From contig CM032817.1 in NCBI GenBank assembly GCA_019155185.1, positions 4,834,034 through 4,898,033 of the forward strand: DNA of 64,000 nt, given 5' to 3'. The DNA comes from Beaufortia kweichowensis (lineage: Eukaryota > Chordata > Actinopteri > Cypriniformes > Gastromyzontidae). The position numbers and the translations under genes were made by a program. Each line of letters starts with the position of its first letter. Position 1 is the first letter of the stretch. Positions 34,221 through 47,000 of this stretch are shown here, piece after piece. Below the pieces are notes generated by a model, which saw only the letters and a list, made by a program, of their open reading frames with translations, was not told where the DNA came from and did no database searches.

Positions 34221-34424
34221 ATGGCTGGCTTTCTTAAAATCTACTTCATCGGGACAGCGTTTTCCCTTTTGCTGGCTCTGTTTGGACTCGTTGACTCTGT
34301 CGGGGGTCTGATGTATCCTCAAGGGTCCGGACGGGCAGACGACTGCTGCGCGGAAAAACGTGCTCCAGTATCTCTATCACGGAATGCTAATACTGCCAAC
34401 AATAAGAGCATTGGATCACGATAA
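34221..34424 (+). CDS. hilpda: Hypoxia-inducible lipid droplet-associated protein
   Basis: A single 67-codon exon. The N-terminal half is one amphipathic/hydrophobic helix (FLKIYFIGTAFSLLLALFGL), followed by VDSVGGLM and a short polar tail ending NNKSIGSR. Human HILPDA is 63 residues with the same plan: K-x-x-L-Y-x-x-G-x-x-x-T-L near the start, then a helix, then an E/D-S-x-x-G-L motif and a Ser-rich tail. In mammals it binds adipose triglyceride lipase and inhibits it on lipid droplets. The position next to IMPDH1 matches human 7q32. The splice acceptor at 34200 sits 20 bp before the ATG. Similarity is short, so synteny carries much of the call. Confidence 0.8.
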   Translation: MAGFLKIYFIGTAFSLLLALFGLVDSVGGLMYPQGSGRADDCCAEKRAPVSLSRNANTANNKSIGSR

Positions 34425-35030
34425 TCTGGTGCATGGACGGCCAATTCTTCTCCAAGTTTTTAACAGCACTAAAAGAAATGGTCTGTGAATTTAAGTCACT
34501 GACCCATTTAACTAAAACGGACTGGAATTCATTCCTTTTGCACTGCTGTGAGTCAGTTGTCTATGTGTATTTGTAAGCATCAACTGCTGTATGAAATGCG
34601 TACGAAGAACACCAATATTTTTTAATGGTTTTATGTCTTTAAAAAAGATATTGGCAGCTGTGTAAAAGCATGTTAAGCATCCTTATGGCAGATATATACT
34701 AGCTTTAAGGATAAAACAACCCACACCAATGATGTAAAATATTGAAATCATTTTATGGTCCGTTTTTTTATGGTTTTTAAGAATATGTTTTGTCTAGATG
34801 ACAATTAACAACATACAAAAGCGTAATGTTTTGTAACAACACACTGAAGTTATTATGAAACTTATCAAGCACATTTTTTATATTTGTTGGTACCAAGTAT
34901 GTTGTTTATTTTAGTTTGTACCTCACATTTTGTACATAAAGTCTGAAATATAACAAAATGTTGACTGACTAAGCAAAGGTTCTGTTATTATACACTGTTT
35001 AATAAACAACTGTATGAAAAGGTTCATCCC
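34425..35030 (+). other. hilpda: hilpda 3' UTR
   Basis: AT-rich, ending after the poly(A) signal AATAAA at 35001-35006. The UTR is three times longer than the coding part, as is usual for this gene. Confidence 0.55.
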
Positions 35031-36187
35031 TTCGAAACATCTCATCAAATGTGTCTTCGCAGCACCTATGAAAGATGCTTTAGGCCTTAGTGGCCTAAGA
35101 TGAAGAAAATTACAATATTGTAAAGTAAAGAAGATCATAATCCACCAGGGTTTGTGATTATTTTCCTTCTTTATACAAAGTATAGGAGCTAAACCTGTAG
35201 GGGTAAATACTGCCTAAAACAAGCTGGTCAAGTGAGAAATTGAAACTAACATATTTCAATACTAGTTGTACAAATTGGCAGCTTTGGAAAGTACCTTGTT
35301 GTAAGCTGCTTTCATTGTGTAATGTGATGCATGTTTAATCAAGTCACACCTTTATTTCTGCAGAAAAAATACGTAGGTTGATGGAAATTATTAAGGTCAT
35401 TTAAGGTAAACACAGTTAGCGCATGTTTTTTTTTTTTTCTTCATTACGAGTTTTGTGATTAATACTTCAGGGCAGTATTTTGAGCTGTTGCGCCTTCAAA
35501 ACATGTGGCGCCTTTAAAGGACACACACATATAAAAGCTTCATAAGTAAATATGACTTTAATATATAGTTTTGTTTTTGTTTTGAGTACATCATTTGCTC
35601 CTTTGGATAACTGACGTTCGAGTCAATCTGCCAGCAATTAATTAGACAAAATTATATAAGGTCTTCTTATTTATTTCAAAATGTTTTTGTTTACACTTTT
35701 TGTCTGCTTTTTTAGTGTCTGTCTCACTTTTGCTTCCCCTGCCCTGAAACTTGACAGTGCAATACTATAAATATTAATGCTTTTGTGGTTATTTACTTAC
35801 AATGTTTCTCATTTTAAGTTGTTTTGAACAAAAGCTTCAAAAATATGAATCAATATATAGTATATATGAGGCAAATGAAAGGCAAACAAAAGTTTTTTTT
35901 CAAAATGAAACTATGCAATTAGATTAGATTAGTTGCGTAAATTGTAAAAAAAAAAAAAAAGTAAAATGTTACTAAGCACATAATTTGCTAATGTGAGATG
36001 TAATAATAACTCATGCAAGCAATGAGTTACACTAAAGATATTTGTGTATATTAGTTATGCCTGTTGGCTATATGAAGCAACAGCGTCCTCTCTTGGCTAA
36101 TACATTAACAGAAGTACACACCCATTGAACGCACACACACCAATAAGTAGACAACACACTTTCCAAACACTTCTTGGTTATATTCTT

Positions 36188-36415
36188 TTTTTATTGTTCT
36201 TTATATTAGCTGTACATTTTGCTTAATAACAAAGATGTGCAGTTATGGTTTGTTCTGTATATGTCATGGAGAAACTTTGAACATCCACCCGACAGGAAGA
36301 CATTGCTAATAATAGCAAGGGCTTAAGTTTCCACCCTCACAGACAGGAGTTCCTCTACGCAATGATCTGGAAGACACTGTGTCTCCATACAGCGGATGGC
36401 CATCTCAGCACTGTC
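36188..36415 (-). other. Possible terminal exon of an unidentified minus-strand transcript
   Basis: On the minus strand an AG (ACATGTCAG) is followed by about 30 open codons with balanced codon use (DSAEMAIRCMETQCLPDHCV, then EELLSVRVET) and a TAA at about 36324. A short AT-rich tail ends in AATAAA near 36188, followed by GT-rich sequence (GTGTTTGGAAAGTGTGTTGT) like a cleavage-site downstream element. No upstream exon was identified, and a second frame is also open for about 20 codons. It could be a coding terminal exon, the end of an antisense lncRNA from the rap1 promoter, or chance. Confidence 0.25.
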
Positions 36416-38064
36416 CTGACATGTTTACATACACATGATATGACAATAATTTAAAATGTCTGTATAGAGAGGTTTTGTCCAGCTTGCATTGTCCATTAGG
36501 TGGTTTGAACAATGTTATTGTCCATTTACAGGGATATGGTCTCTTTTATAAATATTTTGTATTTATAAAAGCAAGATCAAAATAAAACTTACAGTTGCAG
36601 TCTTACAATATATTGCACTCTCTAAAATACGCTCAATAAATATGCTCAGTTATTTTATATTCAATATACAGAGATTGGGTGAACTTATTAGAAGTATGCC
36701 AATATACTATTTATTTATAAATGATCTTAGCAGTAGTACATTTAAATTGTATGTAAAATTTCAGTGTCATTAAACCAACATGCTCAGTTTTTGCACCTTT
36801 GCACCCCATATTTTGGGGTTCTGAAAATATTTAAATTAGTAAAATTTGCCTTAATTTTTACAGACGTTTACAATACTGTATGCAAATATATAGCTTAAAA
36901 TCCTCTTTCCTTTTTTAGTAGCACTATGGTTACTGGAATTGCAGGAAACTGCAAATTCAGTTGATTATAACAGCTTACACATAAAAATAAATCTCTAATT
37001 CAGTCAAATTTTGTATTTTAGCCACGCTACTTACAGTAAAGTGAGGCACTTACAGTAAAGTTATGTACATTAGTCAGTGTAGGCCCCATATTTAACATCT
37101 CATTTTTGTTTTGTTTTTTGCATATTTTTCCAACCGCTTTTTAACACAACACATAAAAGGGATAGATTAAGTACAGTATGGCTAACAGTCGGGCCCTGAC
37201 TGAAGTCTTTTGGAAAGTTACAGACTTTCACAATTCTGAAACCAAATATATAGTTTGAATTCCTTGGTTCCTTATTTACTTCAGCAGTTACTGGAACTTG
37301 TATAATACGTATTTACTTACATAACACTGTTTCTGCCAGCATTAGTGAGTATACAAATATAACTGTATCATACACAGTTTAAAGCAGAAGTCTTATTATG
37401 TGGGTTTACATTATTCCCAGTCACAAAATGTTCATCATATAGTATATAAATCATCACACTAGTGAAAAAACACCATCTGAATCCAAGAGAACCTCCACCA
37501 AACATACACATCTTACCCCTAATGTAACCTAGGGCCACATGACTGCTGGCAGCGGGGAGGGGGTGGTCCACAGCAGGGAGTGGGCCTGCATTCCTGATGC
37601 CAGTAAGCATACTTGGCATTCCTACCTTCTCCTAGTGGCTCTCAATGAGCCATTTGACTAGCACTGAGGCTTTTTTTACCCCAGAGTGACAGAGTCAGCC
37701 TCGACGGATGAGCGTGGCAGCGCGGGGAGAATAGGAGACTATTCATGCCATACTGGGACTAGAATGATGCCATTGAAATGTAGTGTGCACTGTTGGGATC
37801 ATTAAGAAGTGGCATGTCTAAATTCAATGTGGATGGGAAAGGAACGGTTCGATTCACATGGTTGTTTTTGCAATTTTATAGGTTTTAATGTAATTTAAAG
37901 AGTGATCACTGCCATTAAATATGTGTCGGATGTGAAAAGGACAACGTGTAGGATAAACATGTAGCAAAATCAAGGAGATTAGCAATGGTTTTATTATAGT
38001 AAAAGTGCAGTAAACATGTTTGATTCATTACCATCTGTATTACCACATCAGCTTTACTAGAAAT

Positions 38065-38181
38065 CATGGTTAAGCTATGACTACTGTAGTGAGAGGTGCG
38101 TTTGTTTGTGGTTACTACCGTTGTTACTACAAATACCATAGTTAAACTATGATTACTGTAGTAAAACCATCAGTTAATTTT
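38065..38181. repeat. Interspersed fish repeat (ATGGTTA/TACTGTAG type)
   Basis: Alternating CATGGTTAAGCTATGACTAC and ATAGTTAAACTATGATTACT segments with CTACTGTAGT-type words form an imperfect palindrome. I know this type from abundant short cyprinid DNA repeats. Confidence 0.5.
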
Positions 38182-38429
38182 CGTACAGTAGCTACTCTAA
38201 GTCAGCATTTTGTGGGCATACTATGCTATTCTTAAAAATATACTTGAAATACCATGTAAATAATATGGTTTATGCACAAGATTTTAATGCATTCGTAAAG
38301 TACCACCACAGTACCGCTCTGTAAAGGAATTCTGCTCTTATCTCTCTAGGGAACTGCATTTCTAATTGCTTTTAGTCCGTATAAACCCTGTATCATACAG
38401 TATTAAACTGTAAATACATCCACACCGCC

Positions 38430-38637
38430 GATTTCTCGAGAAACATTTAGCATCGCTGGTCGTTCGTGCTCGCGCTTTAAAAGGCTCCGTTTCCCGTTAC
38501 GCCAAATTGTAGGCAGTGCGTACGGCGCCGAAACCGAGGCTGTAACGTCATGCGCGCAACCTCACCCACCCTCCCAGAAGCGAGCAGCTTTTCACAGGCG
38601 CAGACTGACTGACTGGCTGGAGCTGTAGCGGATTGCT
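38430..38637 (+). promoter_or_regulatory. rap1b: CpG-rich promoter and non-coding exon 1 of rap1
   Basis: The densest CpG patch in the window, TATA-less, with GGCGCC, a CRE-like ACGTCAT at 38545-38551 and TGCGCGC. It ends in GATTGCT followed by GTAAGTA, a strong donor at 38638. The next downstream exon on this strand is the Rap1 start exon at 60360, preceded by a good acceptor. Rap1 genes have a non-coding first exon and a very long first intron, which fits. Confidence 0.6.
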
Positions 38638-41600
38638 GTAAGTATCGCGTTTTGCGGGAGATTCAATAGCGTTACGCTTGTAACGGCGATGGTATTGTGC
38701 GGGAACTATCAGGGTTTTATGAGGTCACGGGTCTTTTGGGCGTATTGTAGCGGCTTAACGGCGTTAGAGCGTTGCAAAGGAGACCGGTTAGATATGCACA
38801 GCACAGGGTTTGCGGAAGAGCAGCTCGGATGTCTAGAATATGGCGGAGAGGGAGTGAAACAATTCAACTCCTTACGTTTACCAGACTGAGCTTTACGTAT
38901 GATTTAACGTAAGCGGGTCGTTGCTAAGTTTGTGTAGTAACGCGCGGGGTATGAGGTTGCGTAAAGAATCGCGTTTTTGTTATATCACGCCTACGGCGCT
39001 GTGGAAGTTATAGCGGAAATGGAAAAGTTGTACGAATGAGTAGTTTAAAGACGCGAAGATTTTCGGTATGTCGGAATGTCAAGTGTAAAAAAAGTCACGA
39101 CACTGTATAACGTATGCCGTTATTGCAATATAATGTATTGTGCAGTCTTTCCTTCTAGATTTGACTGATTACCGGCCCCGCCTAGTTCTGTTCCTCAGTC
39201 GAGGAAGATGACGAGTTTCTTAAAGAAGAATGGGAGAAAATGAGTTCAGGCTGACATATATATCCCATCGGAGTGACTGTCAGGAATAGTTTGCATTGCG
39301 CTCGTGCTTTTTAGGGTCATGGAAAGAAACCGAGAGCAGATTGTCATGCACGCCGCGTGCCCACTTTCCAGACCACCAACGTTACAAGGCCTTTACGACC
39401 TAATAGTTTGGCGTGACATTTTCAGTGTTATCCGTTTAGATGGTCTGGGGTGTGTTCGAGAACTGCAGTCGTGTGAAAAAATTGTTAAAGAAGGTCCTGT
39501 TGCTTCTTCATGCATTTTTTATGGCTTGATCTTTAATGATGGCGTTCTTGACTCTTGAGACTCCTGTCAGATTATTGTAACTCTTCCTTCTGCGTTTTGG
39601 CTCTGGGGTGGATGTATGGGTTTTGCGTTACAATATACAGGATAAATTGTGTAACCATTGACCGTTTCCTGTTTTTGAGACGGTATTGAGCAAACATTTG
39701 TCATTCCCAATCGAGGAAAAGAAGGTAGTAATATATCTGTCACTGGCCGAGGCTGATAAGTTTGTGGCACCCTTGTATTTCCTGTGTCAGAACTGAGACG
39801 GGTTGTCAAGCTTGTCTATACTAACTTTGGGTGGCTGATAACTAGTATCCAGTTTAAAGGGGTAAGATGTTTGTGTTTGTTACAGTTTTGACACTTCTAA
39901 CAACGTCTACATAAAATGCAAGTAAGATTCCCTCTAAAATAGTTTTAAAGTTTCTTTACATGTAGTCTATATTTGTGAATATGTATTTAATTAGCATATA
40001 TCTAAGTTCTCTGAGATTCAGTTTGCAAGTTGTGGGTCTGGGCGACCTCACCCTACTGGGGTCTGACCCCGATCCTGTCCCTCCTAGAGCAAGAGGAAGG
40101 AAATCCCAATGATAGTGTGTCCTCTTGGGCACAGAGGAATGCCGGTCTGAAATCTCTGTTGAACATAACAAAATGAAGAAATGTGGACTTTCTTTCAAAG
40201 AAGGCCGCCCACTATTCGAACACCCTTAAAAAATCTGGGTTGGGCCTGTTTGAAAATGTCTATATTTAGACACAAATTTGTTGCAATGTTTTAATATTGG
40301 GTGTATCACATGCTTGTCATTTTTCTTTCAGTTTGTTGTTGTTGTGTATAATTGTACTCAGGAATAAGTTGTGGTTGTGAAAGTGTCGTTCTTTGAGCTG
40401 TATACCAACTACTTGGCACTTGTTGGGGTCAAGCTGTATGCAAACAAACGCAGGGTCCACCCGGGAAGCAAATATTTCTTTGACTTTGTAAACTGTGGTT
40501 CTGGTACAGCTGTCTGGACTAATTCCTCAGGAGGGCTGTGTCAAAATGACCAGTCTGCTAGCCTGAATCATGACCAGGGTTCATCCAAAAACACTGTGTT
40601 AGAGGACCGTAACCACCACCCTTACTATTCAGATTAGTGATTAGGTTGTGTTTACATGCATTTATGTTTACAAGCACCTTAAAACTGCCAATGTGTGTGA
40701 AGCTCAATATTATGATTTCTATTTTCACAGATTAAAAGACCTAGACATGAAAAGACGATAGCACTGTAAAAGTCTTACGAGCTGTGTTTTGTAATTCATT
40801 GCTCTCATGTGCTCTTGTGTAAATGAGAATGTTAATTAAATTAGTTTGCAGAATGACTGTTTTGGACATCACTGGCATCTGTCAAATGCATACATGTAAT
40901 GTAAACGTAATATTCTGAATAAAGGCTTAACCAGAATATAGACCTTAACTGGAAAATGTGACCGAAACTTATAATGGTTTACATTTAGAATAGCAATAAC
41001 ATATCTGTGAAGCTGTGTAGTTTCGCACCAAAGCTGTAAAATTTGACTTAATTTTTAAGACGATGTGCAATGGATGCCAAAACATAAACTGCCAGGTGTC
41101 GATAAGCGTTTGAGGCTTTTAGAGGAACCAGCTGAACAGAAAGGAAAGGAGATGCTCTGGAGAGGAAGAACAGGACAGTGTGGGGAAAAGAAGTTTGTGG
41201 TGGCCCTCAGTGAATTCAACCACTTCCTCTTTAGGCCAAAGGGCCTCGTGAAACCTGGTGGCCCCGTCACACTTTCCTTCCTCCTTTTAGTCATGTGAGC
41301 TGCTTCCAGGGTGTAAAGATAGCTGATGTTTGCTGAGCTATCAGCACTGGGTTTGGTCTGCGTGCTGTACACATGCTCTTGTTTTATAATAGTTCAGCAG
41401 GTGTACTTATTTACTGCCTCTCGAGATGTTACCAAGGATTACTGAGCTAATATGAGTGCAAAGCTGAGCTACATCACATTTTCTATCGCTTTAATCCCAA
41501 AGCAATTCCCCAGTCTATTCCCACACATCATTGTCCTCATTTAGGCGTGTAAGCCGTGATGACTGATGACTATGGAAGCTTTTTGTGACTTGCAAGACGG

Positions 41601-41830
41601 AGGCCTTTTCAAGCTGTGAACTAGAAGTAGACATTGCAATGAATTTAATGCACTTTACAGATTTTTGTCACATTTTATGTATTTAGCAAATGTTTTTAGG
41701 GCCAATTTAATGAATTTCTGTTCTTTTGCTTAATGATAATCAATGCAAAATCTCTTTTTTCTTTAATATTAAGTAGCTACATAATACAATCCATTATCTT
41801 GGATTAAAAATGAAATTAAAAGTGTGAAAC

Positions 41831-41950
41831 AAAGAAGCGACTTGCAGTGCATTTAGACTTTTCATTTTAGCACTATATGCATTCCCTGAATCAAACCCAG
41901 AACCTTGACGTTGCTAGCACAGTGCCGTACCCATTGAACTACAGGAAAGC
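41831..41950 (-). repeat. tRNA-derived SINE, minus orientation
   Basis: On the minus strand a tRNA-like head (CTGTAGTTCAATGGGTACGG, GCTAGCAACG, GGTTTGATTC as B box) is followed by GCACTGCAAGTCGCTTC, the usual tail start. It is not a functional tRNA: the cloverleaf is decayed. Confidence 0.6.
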
Positions 41951-43834
41951 CTGTAATTTAGCATTTCAGTATCTGATTTGAAGAGTCACAATGAAAAGCT
42001 TTGAGCAACAAGTAGATGACGAAGCCCATTTGCTCAGTTGTCTGCAGAGAATTATGGGTGCGTAAACGCATCCCTGGGGTCTATATGCTGCAGTCAGTCA
42101 GATGTCAGATGCCCTGCCATGCGTTGACATTTGACACTTGAGGTTGGGCTGAGATCTCATTGATCTCGTCTCCCGTTGCTCCTTTTCCTTCCTTAATCTG
42201 CCTCCCAACTGTTGTTTTCCAGTCTCTAAGCTGCTTACCGTTTCTAGCAATGAAAATCGTGCTATTGCCTTTTTGTTGTCAATGTTTTGACAGGAAATGT
42301 TTGACAACTTTGGCCTTTGAGTGACGGTTTGTAATGGTAGTTTAGAAATCGGATCTTAAGTAGGTGTTGATGGGCAAGAACGCTGTCACGTGCTAATTCC
42401 AATGCACTTGTTTTTCCATTGTTTTCTTGTTTTGCTTTATTTTTTGTTTAGAGTAATAGAGTAATAAAATAATAAAAATATTTTGATGCCATGGTGGAGT
42501 GCGGTAAGATGTGCCATTTCTTGCCAAGTTTGTGCAGTTTTACTTAAAACCAGCATGATCTTACAAAAGTTATTCTTGTTAAATTGTCAAATTATTAGTG
42601 AGCCAAACAAATTTTCTTGCTGCAGCTAGGGTTATTTAATAAATCATGTTTATTCTGTATTATCTAATTTATGATTCCATGAAAGGCAATTAAGTTTAAG
42701 TTTGCTGCAGCTTTAATTTCATTTTGCCTGACAAAGCAAAATCACTTTTCACATCTCTCATATAGGCCCTTTCTAAATATACTTGTACATAAAGCACAGT
42801 TTGCTACAATATGCATGCTGACTGGCACATCTTACCCCACTCTCTACTTGGTGAACAGAAATAGAGGCAACACTGCCACAGGTTCAGATGAAGTGAGAGT
42901 AACAACAGATGCTCAAAAATCCCATTAGATGCTTTCTTTGCAAAGCCCACACCGATTCATCAGAAGGAAACGCCAGATTGTTCAACCATTCTTGCTCCCC
43001 AATGTTTGTTTTTACCTTATTCTCCTTGGCAACCTGTAGCCTAGGTGAGTTGATTGACTTGCAAATAACACGCTAGGTTTCTACACTGATTTTGACGGAG
43101 AAGTTGACATTTCGTCACTCACCAAAATGAAAGCCTGCCATTTCTATTCATCACATGACCTCTGGTGTCACCAGAGCTTTTCAGGTCGTCTTTAACGTTG
43201 AATTGATCAGTATTAAAGCACACTTGAAGCATACTCGCTTTGTAAACCCTTACGTGGGTCCGATCATACAGATGAAAGCTTTCAACTTCAGCTGCTCCTC
43301 CGCATTCTCGTTTGAGCAGCATTTTGTAATTCATAATGCTGTTTGTTTAATAAGACTTTTGTGTATAGGTGGGTGTAGGATCGAATAGATAATTTGACAT
43401 GATTAGGTTTCATTTGAATGTGAAACAATGAGCCAGACTATGTAAAGTTCACCATGTTCAGTGTCATTCTACTTTGTAGTCTAACTCTGGTGTAATAATT
43501 CTTGTGGCAGAGTTGATTTATATGATTTCGTCAAGATTTGGATTTGAATAAATGCTTTGATTAAAAACACAAAAAAATACTGTATTTGTTTTCATTCCCG
43601 CTGTGGTTTGTGTTAATAACAGGCAAGAGACCATTTTATGCACTCATTACCACTAGATTGTGTTGCTTTGACACAAGTTTCCTGCAGGCTATGAGCAACC
43701 ATGTAAAATAACAGAGGCTTTGATGTTGTGTCCGTAGTCGGCGGCTAGCTGAGGTGCTAATAACTTTGCTAGCTTGTTGTTGGCCCCATCCTGATTTCAA
43801 CAATGCTTTTGGCTCTCAGAGCTTCCGAAAACTG

Positions 43835-44001
43835 TAGACGTATAGGTATACAGACGTATACAAGACGTATAGATATACAGGAGACAGACGTATGGATATG
43901 CGTTAGACAGATGTATAGATATGCAGTAGACAGACATATAGACATACAGGAGACACATATAGATATGCAGTACACAAACGTACAGATATACGGACATACA
44001 G
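43835..44001 (+). repeat. Degenerate minisatellite, ~23-bp unit
   Basis: Seven to eight imperfect copies of a unit like TAGACAGACGTATAGATATG followed by CAG, with unit lengths of 17-24 bp. The open frames across it on both strands (about 80-90 codons) are by-products of the repeat. Confidence 0.75.
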
Positions 44002-47000
44002 GTACATTTTGTCCTGTAGGATCTGTTATGACTGGCACTAAACATTTTGGAGCAAACGCAGAGCTAAATGTTTAAACAGACATCAAAATACAAGTTACAT
44101 TTGTCTCTTACCACTAAGAGAAAGATATGACTCTTGTTCGAAAACTTTGCAAGAGCTTCAGGAGTTTGTTTTATTTATGCTGCCACTGTGAAGAGATTTT
44201 ACTCAAGAGAAACACAGCATTGAGAAAAAGATAACACAGGCCGTATGATTGTTTGATGGGTTTTATCTTGATGCTAGTCTTTAGAGACATGGGAAACTCA
44301 TACTTGCACACAAAACCCCAGCATAAAGGATTCTAATGAATCCAAAAGGCCCTTTAATCACAGTAGATATTGACTGATTTCTAAGCATTCATGTTGCTTA
44401 CAGCAGTTTCAGGAGACTGTTGGTCTTAGCTCGGGTAAACTGAGCAAAGTCAGGGTCAGAGGTCAGGTGTTTTATAGGGTTACAGGTCACAGTAGTGACC
44501 CGTAGAGCCGTGAAGCCTTATAAACGTAACAGATTGTGGAAAATTTCAAATGAAGGTTGAATGATTCCCATGTAGAAAGCTACTTTATTGCTCTTCGGAG
44601 AGCGATCGTTCTCCGCAATCGAGTCCTCCGCAAACTGCGGCCCTTTTAAGAGAGTAAATTAAAACATTTAAGTCATAGAGACATGATACCATTAGGGATG
44701 TGAACGGGTACTTAAGTGGCACTCGTGATCACAGAAGTGATCGATCATGAAAACACTTTAATTGCATGACATGACTTCAACATGTAGTCTATGCAAACGT
44801 ACCAAAATTAACAAGATTATAATGTCACCAAATTTCTTATTATTAGCAAAATTTCTTTTGCTGTTTTAGGAAATAGTTCACCATTGTGTTTCATCTAGCA
44901 ACATTGCTGTTTTGTAAAATAGTGGCTTAATACATTTCGAACCCATTCACTTGTTAAGTTTATACTTAGTTTATTCAGTCTTCTATACTCTTGATTTGTA
45001 GCTGTCAGCTAAGCCAGTTGTTGTTGACTGTGTGCCTCTAAATAGACAGTCTTAAACTGCTCTGTGGATTTTAAATTAATCCCAGCATCTTCAGATAGAC
45101 CCAGCTTTAGTGTGCTACTGTAGAGAGCTCTCATGTATCATCCCTGTGTGCGTTTGTACGCCTGTGACCCATTCATGTGTATATCAGTCTCTCTATTTGC
45201 ACATCTTTTGAAAAGCAACTCCTTTCATGTTTTAAGATGTGTTTTTTAGCACAGATGATAAGCACACTCATCTCTGGGGATGCGCGTTCACAAACATATA
45301 TTTACATACGAGTCTTCATCTATTTGTACATGATACGGCGTGCCTTGTTTTACCTCCGCTTGCCTGTTGTGTCGAAATATCAGTTGACTTTTACGGAGTG
45401 ACTGGTTCAGACTCCCTCCGATGAATCCCGTGGGAGAGCGTTGTGCATCTCTTCACGCTCCTCAGAATAGCAAAGCTAACCACCCCGCAGATCCCCACAG
45501 TCTGTTCTGCTCCGAGAAAAGAAATCCGCCAGGCACCGGCAGGCACGAGCATACCCAGAAGGCTAACTGTCTTTCCTCTTCTGTCCTCCTGATTCGCTCT
45601 GAAATCGACTAAACGACTTTGTTTGCAATAAATGTGTTTTTCTATGTCTGATTTATTCAAACAAAGCAATTATACTTTAATTATCCATTTTCCCGATACC
45701 ATAAATGGAATTGATCCGGATCCTCAGTTTGACCATAATAGGCTTCATGATCGCTGTTTAGTACAGCATATTTTGCTGAGAGTGACGCTAAACTTTATTT
45801 TTATTGGTGGGTTTCCCTTTGGGTATGCACTTGGACGTTTTATTGTGGTGGGGATCTTGTAATGGGATTTCTTGGTTTGCCGTAAATTAGGTAAGCTAAA
45901 ATACAATACATTCTGTTTATTTGTATGATTCTTCAGATGTGTCTGCTTTGAAAAGATGATGAAGGCCTTGTTGAAGACCTACTAAGAGTCATGTTGAGGT
46001 CTTTTTTTCCAAAGTTATTAAAGATGATGTAGCTTTTTCAGATATCAGGAAAAGGGAATTTTTCTTAACACCACATCATCATGCGTAGTGACATAGATAG
46101 CTGATAAGGAAAGTTGAGAAACATGCGTTTCTTTCTCTTTGGGTGTGGGAAGTCCATAAGTTCCTGTATGTTAAGAAGTTTAGTCCAAGTATCAATTTCT
46201 ATTTACAAAGTCTCACTTGATCAAATTATTTATATGAGAGCAATAAAAATCTTTCACTTTCTAGGAAGGTTAATAGCTTTACATCTGGATTTCAGGTGGT
46301 CTAGACATATACTGTGATCGCTTTCTTTTGATATTTGTATGAATTTGAGGTTTGAGTAACCCCGTATAATTCAGCAGCTATCTTTTTTTCTCCTTTGAAC
46401 AGACAGTCGGGGTAAAATTAAAGTTCAAACCTCTTAGACTGCTTCAGAAATCTTTTCATCATCTTGCACAGTAGGAGATCATCAGAGCGCAGGAAATGTC
46501 ACGGCTGAATGTCACTCTTCTGAGATGGGCTGGGCGTGGCCTGTGTGTTTGGAGATTGTGTTGGCATGGTTGGTTTGCGATGTGTGATTGGGTGGGCGTT
46601 GTTTGTGCGTTGAGAAGTGAAGTGGACTTGTTCTGAGAAAGGGGTGGATGTTGTTTGTGTGTATTCTGAAGTGGGGTGGGTGTGGTCTGCATCCTTAATA
46701 TTACAAATCCTATGACATCATAAGTACCTCTTTTGACAGCTGTTGTTATTCTTGGTTTATCTGTAGATTTCGTTTTCCTCTGTTCTTTTGGTTTTGTAAG
46801 GAAATGCAGTTTGTGCTGATGGTTCTGAGAGTTTGCCCTGAGATCTGATGTTTGTACAGAGAATAAAGCAGCTTATTTAAAAGTCTCCGGCCAGTGATAT
46901 ACATGTACTGCTTGATTCTGTTTGATTCTTTTACAAGCTCTTAGATGTCTTGAACTGTGTCTAGGGATTCACTGATGCTAGTCAGCTAAAATGCTGATAT

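Larger units (their letters stand above)
35030..38430. other. Intergenic region hilpda to rap1
   Basis: Very AT-rich. It contains a possible minus-strand terminal exon (36188-36415), a weakly duplicated segment (36880-36960 resembles 37215-37300) and a repeat at 38065-38181. A human synteny junction falls in this interval. Otherwise nothing recognisable. Confidence 0.6.

Noticed and set aside
38689..38889. 66-codon open frame just after the rap1 donor
   Set aside because: It begins inside the intron after a strong GTAAGT and arises from the CpG-rich composition; no similarity to known proteins.
41880..41950. A tRNA gene on the minus strand
   Set aside because: The cloverleaf stems do not pair and a SINE tail follows, so it is a tRNA-derived repeat.
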